Positions 39,241 to 47,289 of a stretch of DNA of 48,041 bases are shown in pieces. How positions within the stretch are numbered: the stretch's first letter is position 1; every line of letters starts with the position of its first letter. The stretch comes from Clostridia bacterium (GTDB taxonomy: Bacteria > Bacillota > Clostridia > Oscillospirales > Acutalibacteraceae): the NCBI GenBank assembly GCA_017416345.1, contig JAFQCR010000038.1:1-48041 (forward strand), written 5' to 3'. Under the pieces are notes generated by a model. That model worked only from the letters and a program-made list of their open reading frames with translations. It ran no database searches and was not told where the DNA came from. The position numbers were made by a program, and so were the translations under genes.

Positions 39241-40449
39241 ATGGCTCTGATAGTAAAGAAGTTCGGAGGCTCTTCGGTTGCCGACGCTAACAAGCTGTTC
39301 AACGTTGCACGAATAGTCACCGAGGATTATAAGAAAGGTAACGATGTAGTTGTAGTTGTATCGGCTCAGGGTGATACAACCGATGATCTCATCGCCAAGG
39401 CGAAGGAGATCAATCCCGACAACCCTTCGAAGCGTGAGATGGATATGTTGTTGGCCTCGGGTGAGCAGATCTCAATTGCACTTTTGGCAATGGCTATCGA
39501 AAAGCTCGGCTGTCCCGCAGTTTCGCTGCTTGGCTGGCAGGCAGGCTTCAGTACCGACTCCAAGCATTCCCTGGCACGTATCAAGAATGTCAACTCCGAG
39601 CGCATCCGTGCCGAGCTTGACAAGCGCAACATCGTTGTTGTCGCAGGCTTCCAGGGACTTAACAAATATGATGATATCACAACTCTCGGCCGTGGCGGCT
39701 CGGATACAAGCGCTGTTGCGATCGCATCCTCGATGCATGCCGACCTTTGTCAGATATACACCGACGTTGACGGTGTTTACACCGCCGACCCCAGAAAGGT
39801 AGTCGGTGCCAAGAAGATGAACGAGATCACCTATGACGAGATGCTCGAGTTGGCAACCCTCGGTGCACAGGTTCTCAACAACCGTTCGGTCGAAATGGCC
39901 AAAAAATATGCAGTTGAGCTTGAGGTTCTCTCAAGCCTTGAAAACAAACCCGGTACAATCGTTAAGGAGGCAGTTAATATGGAAAAAATGCTTGTTAAGG
40001 GAGTAGCTTGTGATAAAGACATTCTGCTCGTATCTATAATCGGTCTGAAGGATACCCCCGGTATCGCCTTTAAGGTATTCAATCAGCTCAGCCGTAAGAA
40101 CGTAAACGTTGATATCATTCTGCAGTCGGTCGGCCGTGACGGCACCAAGGACATCACCTTTACCGTTCCCAAGACCCAGCAGGCCGATGTTGAGGAGGCT
40201 CTTTCCATCATCAAGGAAAAGGTCGACTATGAGGATATGGTCATCAACGATAAGACCGGTAAGCTGTCCATCGTTGGCGCAGGTATGGAGACCCATCCCG
40301 GTGTTGCATCCAAGATGTTTGAGGCTCTGGCCGACGTTGGCATCAACATCCACATGATCGCCACCAGCGAGATCAAGATCTCGGTCATCATCGACGTTGA
40401 GGACTGCCAGAAGGGTATGCAGGCCGTCCACGATAAGTTCATCGGTTGA
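39241..40449 (+). CDS. aspartate kinase
   Basis: A 402-residue monofunctional aspartokinase, class with kinase and two ACT domains. KFGGSSVAD (5-13) binds phosphate, and GRGGSDTSAVAIA (about 151-163) with TDVDGVYTADPR (about 178-189) complete the kinase core. The regulatory ACT pair covers about 255-400 (DILLVSIIGLKDTPGIAFKVFNQL and LSIVGAGMETHPGVASKMFEALADVGINIHMIATSEIKISVII), predicted to bind lysine or threonine. As in LysC of Bacillus, an internal ATG with upstream GGAGG at about 39979 could give a separate regulatory subunit (NMEKMLVKGVA). It is followed by a strong terminator. Confidence 0.96.
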   Translation: MALIVKKFGGSSVADANKLFNVARIVTEDYKKGNDVVVVVSAQGDTTDDLIAKAKEINPDNPSKREMDMLLASGEQISIALLAMAIEKLGCPAVSLLGWQAGFSTDSKHSLARIKNVNSERIRAELDKRNIVVVAGFQGLNKYDDITTLGRGGSDTSAVAIASSMHADLCQIYTDVDGVYTADPRKVVGAKKMNEITYDEMLELATLGAQVLNNRSVEMAKKYAVELEVLSSLENKPGTIVKEAVNMEKMLVKGVACDKDILLVSIIGLKDTPGIAFKVFNQLSRKNVNVDIILQSVGRDGTKDITFTVPKTQQADVEEALSIIKEKVDYEDMVINDKTGKLSIVGAGMETHPGVASKMFEALADVGINIHMIATSEIKISVIIDVEDCQKGMQAVHDKFIG

Positions 40450-40460
40450 TAAGTATATTG

Positions 40461-40503
40461 AAAAAACCTCTGTTTCCCAAATCGGGGAACAGAGGTTTTT
40501 TAT
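40461..40503. terminator. bidirectional terminator
   Basis: AAAAAACCTCTGTTTCCC and GGGGAACAGAGGTTTTTT flank loop AAATC between the converging ask and SLOG-like genes. Confidence 0.85.
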
Positions 40504-40506
40504 GCG

Positions 40507-40935
40507 TTAATCTGATATGTTGATAACTGTTTTTCTTTTGGCACGTGCTAATTCGGTATATTTGTATGCACCGCCGAAATTGTGTGTTACGAACGAAATG
40601 ATAAAATCCGAATGCTTTACCATCCAACGGTTGCGATAATCAATTGCAAACCGTGGGAGTACGTTTTCAAAGCCTTCAGGCAAAATTGTTTTACCGTAGT
40701 CGATACCGTTGTCGACATCACGCAAATAGGCCAAAACAGTATATATTTTTATGTGAGGATATGTATTTTTAAGCTTCCGCAGTACGCTCCTTGCCGTTGC
40801 ATCAAAATTCCCGTGATTACCGATATAATATGTGTCAACATTGTACGTTGTTATCAGATCAATAACGGTCTCTCGCAGACGGTCGTCAATGCTGCTTGGA
40901 CAATCACGGTGACCAAAGAATGTGCAAACCGCCAT
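40507..40935 (-). CDS. SLOG-like (DUF1273/YspA-type) nucleotide-binding protein
   Basis: A 142-residue protein with features of the SLOG superfamily: N-terminal strand AVCTFFGHRD (2-11), YYIGNHGNFDATARSVLRKLK (about 35-55), IYTVLAYLRD (62-71), and the late FVTHNFGGAYKYTELARAKRK (about 117-137) with the glycine-rich phosphate-binding turn. SLOG proteins bind nucleotide-derived ligands and some relatives act in phage-response systems. ATG 40935 is preferred; the frame is open further back to 41184 but overlaps the divergent XRE gene. GGGGGTGG is the ribosome site. It diverges from two XRE genes across a shared pair of inverted sites. Confidence 0.7.
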   Translation of the reverse strand: MAVCTFFGHRDCPSSIDDRLRETVIDLITTYNVDTYYIGNHGNFDATARSVLRKLKNTYPHIKIYTVLAYLRDVDNGIDYGKTILPEGFENVLPRFAIDYRNRWMVKHSDFIISFVTHNFGGAYKYTELARAKRKTVINISD

Positions 40936-40953
40936 TATTAAACCACCCCCGCC

Positions 40954-41035
40954 ATTATTGACCAGTATAGCGGTCAACTTTATCGTTAAGTATATCATAA
41001 ACTTTTCATAGTTGCAACCAATACTGGTCAATAAT
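40954..41035. promoter_or_regulatory. paired 15-bp inverted sites between SLOG-like and XRE genes
   Basis: ATTATTGACCAGTAT (40954-40968) and its exact complement ATACTGGTCAATAAT (41021-41035) are separated by 52 bp in the divergent intergenic region. Each half contains TTGACC/GGTCAA, and the left copy overlaps a possible promoter. They look like a two-site operator for one of the XRE proteins, possibly looping. Confidence 0.65.
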
Positions 41036-41053
41036 TTGTGTTGAGGTGTAGTT

Positions 41054-41299
41054 ATGGAACAGAAAATAAGGCGTGATAGATGTATGGGAGATAATCTTGG
41101 CCGATTACGTGCTTTGAGTGGACTGTCACAGGAGAAACTATGCGCTGAGTTACAGAGGCGAGGCTGTGATATTGGCAGAAGCACTTATGCAAAATATGAA
41201 GCAGGCGAGCTCAATATTCGTGCAAGCGTTATTATTGCTCTGCGCAAAATATATAACTGCACATATGACGATTTTTTCTTAGGTCTGGATGATGAATAA
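41054..41299 (+). CDS. XRE family transcriptional regulator
   Basis: An 81-residue single-domain Cro/CI-type protein. Helix-turn-helix at about 12-60: NLGRLRALSGLSQEKLCAELQRRGCDIGRSTYAKYEAGELNIRASVIIALRKIY, with the RSTYAKYEAGE recognition region. The C terminus is a short DDFFLGLDDE tail. Ribosome site GAGGTG. It is the nearest gene to the inverted operator pair and so the likely binder. Followed by a second XRE gene after 20 bp. Confidence 0.88.
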   Translation: MEQKIRRDRCMGDNLGRLRALSGLSQEKLCAELQRRGCDIGRSTYAKYEAGELNIRASVIIALRKIYNCTYDDFFLGLDDE

Positions 41300-41319
41300 T
41301 AAATAGGGTGAGTAAGTTG

Positions 41320-41565
41320 ATGGAGTATTCCGATCTTTACGTTATGAGAATACGAAAACTCTGCAAAGAGCGTGGAATTGCAATAAACAAACTCGCAACA
41401 ATGAGCGATGTAAAGCAATCTACATTGGACAATATTGTTAGGGGAATAACGAAAAATCCGGGAGCCAAAACACTACACAAATTGGCTATTGCGTTTAATA
41501 TGACCTTGGCAGAATTTTTGGATTTTAAAGAATTAAATGATTATTCATTCGATGATAATGAATAA
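41320..41565 (+). CDS. XRE family transcriptional regulator
   Basis: An 81-residue helix-turn-helix protein of the small Cro/CI class: VMRIRKLCKERGIAINKLATMSDVKQSTLDNIVRGITKNPGAKTLHKLAIAFNMTLAEFLDF covers nearly all residues, with STLDNIVRG as recognition helix. The ribosome site AGGGTGAG sets ATG 41320; GTG 41308 opens the frame but overlaps it. The two neighbouring XRE genes are different in sequence, so they are not a recent duplication. Expected to be cotranscribed with the upstream XRE gene. Confidence 0.88.
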   Translation: MEYSDLYVMRIRKLCKERGIAINKLATMSDVKQSTLDNIVRGITKNPGAKTLHKLAIAFNMTLAEFLDFKELNDYSFDDNE

Positions 41566-41637
41566 GGGAGACAAGGGGGGATGGCTCTGTTGTCTCCTTT
41601 ATGTTGAGTTAGCTAAAAGACTGTTAAAAACTAAAAT

Positions 41638-41668
41638 GAGCGGATGGCAAAAGCCATCCGCTTTCTTT
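41638..41668 (+). terminator. terminator after the XRE pair
   Basis: GAGCGGATGGC-AAAA-GCCATCCGCTTT followed by CTTT; 9-10 bp GC-rich stem. Confidence 0.8.
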
Positions 41669-41749
41669 ATGCACCCCCTGCGAGAGCCTCCCTCTGATGA
41701 GGGAGGGGGGACCGCCGAATGGCGGTGGAAGGAGAGATAAGCCGGCTTG

Positions 41750-41872
41750 CGGCGGACCGTCGGGGACGCCGGTCCCTACGGTGTTTCTATAAGATATCTT
41801 GTAGGGAAGGCATTTATGCCTTCCTCAAAGCCGGCTTTCGACGGGCGAACACAGTTCGCCCCTACGACAGAC
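41750..41872 (+). repeat. direct repeat of a REP pair, copy 1
   Basis: Matches 42031-42152 in the same orientation; the first 70 bases differ at one position by eye (GTGTTTCTA against GTGTTCCTA), the rest at several. Carries three palindromes. Confidence 0.75.
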
Positions 41873-42030
41873 TTTTAGGTCTGAATTGTAGGGGACGGCG
41901 CCTACGACGTCCCGAAAAAAGGCTGACCGTCACAACATACCTCACGGGTGCACTTAAGGTGCGCCCTTACAATAGGTGAACTGATTTTTTTGTAGGGACC
42001 GACATCCTTGGCGGTCCGTATTCCGACATA

Positions 42031-42152
42031 CGGCGGACCGTCGGGGACGCCGGTCCCTACGGTGTTCCTATAAGATATCTTGTAGGGAAGGCATTTATGC
42101 CTTCCGCAAAGCCAACTTTCGGCGGGCGAACAGGAAAGCCCCTACGACAGAC
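42031..42152 (+). repeat. direct repeat of a REP pair, copy 2
   Basis: Second copy of the 122-bp segment, 281 bp downstream of the first. It shows that REPs are also multiplied as multi-palindrome blocks by ordinary duplication. Confidence 0.75.
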
Positions 42153-42381
42153 CTTGAGATTTTTCGTAGGGGCGCATCACGATGCGCCCGAAAGGCTGAA
42201 ACCGACAGGTAGGCTATTCGGGCGGCCAATGGCTCTCCCTACGACAGGCCTTGAGAGCTTTCTTATGTATTGCCGGATCGACCGTGCGGAGTGGTGTGAT
42301 TTGGATGTTAACGGCTTTGTAAACCAAACCTTACAAAGTTGTTAATTTTTGGTGGCAAAACGCCATATTTGCTGAAAACGG

Positions 42382-42410
42382 TTGACGGCGGACACTTTAT
42401 ATGGTATAGT
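42382..42410 (+). promoter_or_regulatory. promoter of the polysaccharide operon
   Basis: TTGACG (42382-42387) and TATAGT (42405-42410), 17 bp apart; predicted leader of about 110 bases before the sugar transferase gene. Confidence 0.7.
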
Positions 42411-42525
42411 AATGTCGAATAGTAATGCGATATTGTCGGGTCGTGCGGCTTGTGTTCGGCGGTTTTTATAAGGCCGGAATGCAAATACTATGATCGGACA
42501 CCTTTAAGACAAAAGGAAGTGCAAA

Positions 42526-43956
42526 ATGTCTAAGATCAATCAAACCAAAAGAGCAGACGCCAAAAGTTTTGTAAGAAGCCTTGAATGTATTATCGAGGTC
42601 GTGGCGCTGACCGTGCTGTACTATTTTGTATGGAGAAACGGTTACGGCTATGAGGGCGGCCCGTTCCCCGATTATTACTACAACGGTAAATACGTTCTGG
42701 CCGGTGTTTACGGTCTTTTGCTGGTGCTGGTGTTCAACAATTCGGATTGCTTTTTGTTCGGACATCTGAAATCGGTCGATATCGGCCTCGGTCAGGCTAT
42801 AGCTTTGCTGATGGTCAACTTCATAACCTATTTCCAGCTTTGCCTTATCGCCAACCGAATGATAAGCGTCATCCCCATGCTGGTGCTGACCGGCTTCCAG
42901 CTTGTGGCCGCCGTTATTCTGATATTCATCTATTCACGCATTTATCATTCGCTGTATGCACCGCACCGCATGGTGTTGATCTACGGAACCGACAATGCGG
43001 TCGCACTCAAGATCAAGATGGATTCCCGCCGTGATAAGTATAATGTCTGCAAGCTTATCTCGGTTGAGGAGGGAATGGATAAAATCTGCGAGGAGATCGT
43101 CAACTACGATGCCGTTATCATCAACGATATTCCCTCGCAGATAAGAAACGACATACTGAAATTCTGCTACGAGCATGAGCTTCGTGTTTATGTTGTTCCC
43201 AAAATATCGGATATTATCGTCCGTGGCGGACACGATATCAAGCTCTTTGACACGCCGCTGTTTATGGCCAAGGGCAAGGGCCTTTCGCTGGCACAGCGCT
43301 TCTGGAAGCGCTTGATGGACATCGTTCTGAGCCTTATCGTCACCGTTATTGCGTCACCCATAATGCTTTTGGTGGCTTTGGCTATCAAGATCGAGGACAG
43401 AGGCCCTGTTTTCTATAAGCAAAAGCGTCTCACTTTGAACGGACGTGAGTTTGAGATACTCAAATTCCGCAGCATGATAACCGATGCCGAGAAGTATTCG
43501 GGCGTTGTGCTGGCCTCCGAAAAGGATCCAAGAATCACCAAGGTCGGCCGCTTTATCCGTGCAACGAGACTGGACGAGCTGCCGCAGGTGCTCAACATCC
43601 TAAAGGGTGATATGAGCGTTGTGGGTCCCCGTCCCGAAAGACAGGTCTTTGTTGACGAATTCTGTAAGGATATGCCCGAGTTTGTTTACCGTATGAAGGT
43701 GAAGGGCGGTCTTACCGGCTTTGCACAGATCTACGGCAAGTACAACACCAGCCCTTATGACAAGCTAAGGCTTGATATGATGTATATCGAGAATTACTCT
43801 TTGTTGCTTGATATAAAGCTTATCATCCTTACCGTGAGAATAATGTTCAGCAAGGACAGTACCGAGGGTATTGATGTTGCAAAGGAAAACGAGAAGCTGA
43901 AGGATCAGCTTCTGCAGGATATTGAAAAAGAGAAGAACGGCCAAGAACCCAAATAA
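42526..43956 (+). CDS. polyprenyl-phosphate sugar phosphotransferase (priming glycosyltransferase)
   Basis: A 476-residue priming enzyme that places the first sugar phosphate on undecaprenyl phosphate for exopolysaccharide or capsule. Four or five N-terminal membrane segments (about 15-125) precede a CoA-binding-like domain (about 145-240: LIYGTDNAVALKIKM, VVPKISDIIVRGG) and the C-terminal bacterial sugar transferase domain (about 260-460) with RLMDIVLSLIVTVIASPIMLLVALAIKIEDRGPVFYKQKR, EILKFRSM, RATRLDELPQVLNILKGDMSVVGPRPE and GLTGFAQIYG. A charged tail ends the protein. First gene of the operon; AAAAGGAAG is the ribosome site. Confidence 0.93.
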   Translation: MSKINQTKRADAKSFVRSLECIIEVVALTVLYYFVWRNGYGYEGGPFPDYYYNGKYVLAGVYGLLLVLVFNNSDCFLFGHLKSVDIGLGQAIALLMVNFITYFQLCLIANRMISVIPMLVLTGFQLVAAVILIFIYSRIYHSLYAPHRMVLIYGTDNAVALKIKMDSRRDKYNVCKLISVEEGMDKICEEIVNYDAVIINDIPSQIRNDILKFCYEHELRVYVVPKISDIIVRGGHDIKLFDTPLFMAKGKGLSLAQRFWKRLMDIVLSLIVTVIASPIMLLVALAIKIEDRGPVFYKQKRLTLNGREFEILKFRSMITDAEKYSGVVLASEKDPRITKVGRFIRATRLDELPQVLNILKGDMSVVGPRPERQVFVDEFCKDMPEFVYRMKVKGGLTGFAQIYGKYNTSPYDKLRLDMMYIENYSLLLDIKLIILTVRIMFSKDSTEGIDVAKENEKLKDQLLQDIEKEKNGQEPK

Positions 43957-43972
43957 CGAAAGGAAGCTTAAA

Positions 43973-44734
43973 ATGACCAAAGGACTTGTTTCCATCATCA
44001 CACCGTGCTATAACGGCGCAAAATATATTTCCGAGACCATTGATTCGGTGCTGGCACAGACCTACACCGATTGGGAAATGATCATTATTGATGACGGCTC
44101 GAAGGACAACTCGGCCGAGATCGTGCGTGATTATGTGGAGAAGGACAGCCGCATTAAGTTTTTACAGCAGGAAAATGCAGGCTCGGCGGCCGCACGAAAC
44201 AACGGAATCCGCAATGCCGACGGTCAGTATATCGCCTTACTCGATGCCGACGATCTTTGGGAGCCCTCCTTTTTACAGGAGCAGATCGCTTTTATGACCG
44301 AAAAGGAAGCGGTTTGCGTTTATTGCTCGTATAAGTGCATTGACGAAAACGGAAATGAGATCTTGGCACCCGTCATCTGCCGACCCGAGATAACCACAAA
44401 AAATATGATGGTGACCAACTATATCGGTTGCTTAAGCGGTCTTTACGATTGCTCAAAGCACGGCAAGGTATACCTTAAAGAGGAGCTTAAGAGTCTTCGT
44501 GACGATTATGCTTATTGGCTGGACATCGTAAAGCTGGAGGATAAGGCCTACGGTAACCAAAAGCTTCTTGCACGCTACCGTGTGCTGGCAAATTCAACCA
44601 CCGGCAACAAGAAAAAGCTGATCAAAAAGCAGTACCGTTTTTACCGTGATTATCTGAAGCTGGGTGTTTTCAAGAGTACGGTAAACCTCATTCGCTGGGG
44701 CTTGATGGGACTTAAGAAGTATAAAGGAATTTAA
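43973..44734 (+). CDS. glycosyltransferase family 2
   Basis: A 253-residue GT-A enzyme. LVSIITPCYNGAKYISETIDSVLAQTYTDWEMIIIDDGSKDNS opens the protein (5-47), AGSAAARNNGIRNADGQYIALLDADDLWEPSFL (about 68-100) includes the DxD motif for nucleotide-sugar metal binding. No membrane segments. Start ATG 43973 follows GAAAGGAAG; 17 upstream in-frame codons overlap the end of the previous gene and are dropped. It adds a sugar to the lipid-linked precursor; donor unknown. Starts 16 bases after the preceding stop. Confidence 0.93.
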   Translation: MTKGLVSIITPCYNGAKYISETIDSVLAQTYTDWEMIIIDDGSKDNSAEIVRDYVEKDSRIKFLQQENAGSAAARNNGIRNADGQYIALLDADDLWEPSFLQEQIAFMTEKEAVCVYCSYKCIDENGNEILAPVICRPEITTKNMMVTNYIGCLSGLYDCSKHGKVYLKEELKSLRDDYAYWLDIVKLEDKAYGNQKLLARYRVLANSTTGNKKKLIKKQYRFYRDYLKLGVFKSTVNLIRWGLMGLKKYKGI

Positions 44735-44735
44735 G

Positions 44736-45785
44736 ATGAGATTTTCCATTGTTGTGCCGGTCTACGGCGTTGAAAAATACCTTGAGGAATGTGTGCAGTC
44801 ACTTTTTGCACAGACCTTCAAGGATTTTGAGATAATTCTTGTGGACGACCGTTCACCCGACCGCTGTCCCGAAATGTGCGACGAAATTGCCAAAAGGGAC
44901 GACCGTGTGCGTGTTATCCACAAGCCGCAGAATGAGGGCTTGGGCTTTGCACGCAATACGGGACTTGAGGCGGCAAAGGGTGACTATATCCTCTTTGTCG
45001 ATTCGGACGATACCATCGACCGTGAAACGCTGGAGGAGTGTGCCGAGGCGCTTGAGGATGACCCCGATATCGTGGTATGGGGAATGAGGCTCTGCTACGA
45101 AAACAAGAAGGGTAAGACGGTCCGCACCGAAAAAATCGAGCCGGAGGATTTTTATGCCGCCTCCAAGGCCGAAATGGCCGAGATGTTCCGCAGACTTTCG
45201 GCTTCACGTGTGTTCCAGTATGCCTGCAACAAGGCCTACCGCAGGGAGTTTGTACAGGGCTTGACCACACGCTTTGAAAAGACCAAGCTTATTGAGGATT
45301 TTCTTTTTAATATTGAGGTCTTTGGTAAGGTCGAAAGGGTGCGTTCCATTGACGAGGATCTGTATTTTTACCGCAAGCCCACCCACGTAACGCTGGCAAG
45401 CAGCTATAATCCCGAATTTTTTAAATTAGCCAAGCGGAAATTCTCTTTGGAGGAGGATTTTTTGCGTGAGCATAATGCCTATGAGGGCGAGTGCCTGCAG
45501 CAGATACTCAAGGGCTACATCAAGCATTACATTTCGGCGGTGGTGCGAAATCGGTCGAGATCTGCGAATTTGAGTCGAAAAGAACAAAACAGGCTGGCAA
45601 AAGAAATGCTTTTGGACGAAACGACCCAAAGGGTATTGCAAGGCTTTGAACCGAAAGGCTTTGTGTTCAAAACGCTGACCAAGCTGATGAAAAAGCAAAG
45701 AGTTAAAAGTATAGTTCTATTGTGCTCGACCGTTAATTTTGCCCAGCAGACGCTGTTGCCGCTGGTCAAAAAACTTAAAGGATGA
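44736..45785 (+). CDS. glycosyltransferase family 2
   Basis: A 349-residue GT2 enzyme, longer than its neighbour. FSIVVPVYGVEKYLEECVQSLFAQTFKDFEIILVDDRSPD (3-42) and NEGLGFARNTGLEAAKGDYILFVDSDDTID (about 65-94, DxD present) form the donor-binding half; the rest is helical with a basic C-terminal end (KLMKKQRVKSIVLLCSTVNFAQQTLLPLVKKLKG) that may associate with the membrane. Starts one base after the preceding stop, so translation is coupled. The acceptor and donor sugars cannot be named. Confidence 0.92.
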   Translation: MRFSIVVPVYGVEKYLEECVQSLFAQTFKDFEIILVDDRSPDRCPEMCDEIAKRDDRVRVIHKPQNEGLGFARNTGLEAAKGDYILFVDSDDTIDRETLEECAEALEDDPDIVVWGMRLCYENKKGKTVRTEKIEPEDFYAASKAEMAEMFRRLSASRVFQYACNKAYRREFVQGLTTRFEKTKLIEDFLFNIEVFGKVERVRSIDEDLYFYRKPTHVTLASSYNPEFFKLAKRKFSLEEDFLREHNAYEGECLQQILKGYIKHYISAVVRNRSRSANLSRKEQNRLAKEMLLDETTQRVLQGFEPKGFVFKTLTKLMKKQRVKSIVLLCSTVNFAQQTLLPLVKKLKG

Positions 45786-45801
45786 ATCAAGGTAATTTCT
45801 T

Positions 45802-47265
45802 ATGGCAAAAATTCTTAAAAACGAAAACATTTTCTTAAATACCCGACTTGTGTATATCGTCTGTGTGCTGATATACGCCATGGCACGTCAGAACATAACG
45901 GCCACACAGCCGCTTTTGATGAGCGGTGTGCTCAATGTGCTGGCAACTCTGGGTGCAGGCATGATATTCCTATGGGATATTGCGGTTTTCAGAAATGTTT
46001 TAAAAACGAAGTACATCTGGATACTGGTTGCGCTGTTTGCGGCAACCGGTGTTTCTACATTGCTCAATACGGGGTACGCCTTGGTCGATAATATCAAGGC
46101 GGCCGTCAATATGTTCATACAGTTTTTCGTTCTGTATGCCGTGGGCAACCGCTTGACCAAGGAGCGCATCAACCGTGACGTTACGGTCATCGGCAGCGCC
46201 CTGGGAGCCTTGTGGATGGTGGCGGCAGCCATTTCGGCCGTGATGTATTTCTTCGATATACATTACACCCAGACCAATTATATCTGGGGCGACCCCACAC
46301 TTATCAATCAAGGCTTTGTCCGTGTGGATGACGGTGCTGTGGTAATGCGTCTGTGGGGCGTTTTTGTCGATCCCAATTTTGCCGCCGCAATTTCCATCAT
46401 AGTCATCTGCTTTGCCGTTTATATGATGCACAACGCCAAGAAAAGATGGGTCAAGGGTCTGCATATTGTGAACATCGTTCTGCAGTCGCTTTACGTTGTG
46501 CTTTCCAACTCCAGAATGGCGCTTATTATACTTCTGTTTTTGGCCTTTGTGGGCTGTTGGTATATATCCATCAAAAAGATCCGCAGCTTTAAGATCAAGG
46601 CTATTGCCGAAAAACGCATTCTCCGTGAGCTGACCGCCATCGTGCTTTCGGTGGTTATGGTTGCGGCCTGCTATATCGGCGTCAACGTCACCAAAAGGGT
46701 ACTGCCGTATGCACAGTACGGTATAACCCAGTTGGGCGAACTTGTTACGGGCTCCGATCCCTCGGACGGGGACACCGACGAGCCTGAGAACGAGATAGCC
46801 GATCTCGACCGTGAGGATATCAGCTCTAAGGGCGATATCTCCAACGGACGCCTTAAAATGTGGGGAGAGGGCTTTGAGGTGCTTAAAAAGAACCCCGTTG
46901 TGGGTGTGGGCCCGAGAAGCTACCACCTTATCGCCGCCGAGCTGGACGGCGAGATGACCATCGCTAAAAAATCCATCCACAACAGCTATGTGGAGCTGCT
47001 TATGGGTAACGGCATCGTGGGATTTTTGCTTATGCTGGCCTTCTTTGTGCTTTGTGCCAAGGATGCGCTTGTGCTTCGCTTTAAAAACACCGGTTCGCTC
47101 TTTACCGTGGGCATTCTGATGCTGATAGTGCTGAGTGCTTTGGCCGGCGGAATGTTTATATCAAGCCTGTTTTACTATCTGTCGGGCATTTCGGTCGTGG
47201 CCTTCGGTATGCTGGGCTATGCCATTTGCTATATGCAATGCGAAAAGGAAGAAACCGCAGAATAA
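45802..47265 (+). CDS. O-antigen ligase/polymerase (Wzy/WaaL-like) membrane protein
   Basis: A 487-residue polytopic protein with about 11-12 hydrophobic segments. An extended extracytoplasmic loop (about 315-405) contains the family-like GDISNGRLKMWGEGFEVLKKNPVVGVGPRSYH, with the conserved Arg, Gly and His residues, and KSIHNSYVELLMGNGIVGFLLML follows. That architecture fits the Wzy_C/O-antigen ligase superfamily. It would polymerise lipid-linked repeat units or transfer the chain to an acceptor on the cell surface. Ribosome site AAGGTAA is moderate. Third enzyme after the priming transferase in the operon. Confidence 0.9.
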   Translation: MAKILKNENIFLNTRLVYIVCVLIYAMARQNITATQPLLMSGVLNVLATLGAGMIFLWDIAVFRNVLKTKYIWILVALFAATGVSTLLNTGYALVDNIKAAVNMFIQFFVLYAVGNRLTKERINRDVTVIGSALGALWMVAAAISAVMYFFDIHYTQTNYIWGDPTLINQGFVRVDDGAVVMRLWGVFVDPNFAAAISIIVICFAVYMMHNAKKRWVKGLHIVNIVLQSLYVVLSNSRMALIILLFLAFVGCWYISIKKIRSFKIKAIAEKRILRELTAIVLSVVMVAACYIGVNVTKRVLPYAQYGITQLGELVTGSDPSDGDTDEPENEIADLDREDISSKGDISNGRLKMWGEGFEVLKKNPVVGVGPRSYHLIAAELDGEMTIAKKSIHNSYVELLMGNGIVGFLLMLAFFVLCAKDALVLRFKNTGSLFTVGILMLIVLSALAGGMFISSLFYYLSGISVVAFGMLGYAICYMQCEKEETAE

Positions 47266-47289
47266 GGCTTTTGAAGGAAGGTGCCGCAC

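Larger units (their letters stand above)
41672..42270. repeat. REP palindrome cluster (no gene)
   Basis: About eleven palindromes with GTAGGG heads in both orientations, among them 41801-41824 and 42082-42105 (the same 24-mer found inside the RAYT gene), GGGCGAACACAGTTCGCCC (about 41842), GTAGGGGACGGCGCCTACGA (about 41889), CACTTAAGGTG (about 41951) and GTAGGGGCGCATCACGATGC (about 42166). Two direct copies of a 122-bp segment are included. No coding region is seen up to the promoter at 42382. Confidence 0.8.

Noticed and set aside
25151-42270. CRISPR-like arrays in the palindrome clusters
   Set aside because: Units vary in sequence, orientation and spacing, each being a self-complementary palindrome with a GTAG head, as for REPs.
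46000-46980. 326-codon minus-strand frame inside the polymerase/ligase gene
   Set aside because: Shadow of a multi-membrane protein; composition rich in His/Asn/Gly reflects reverse reading.
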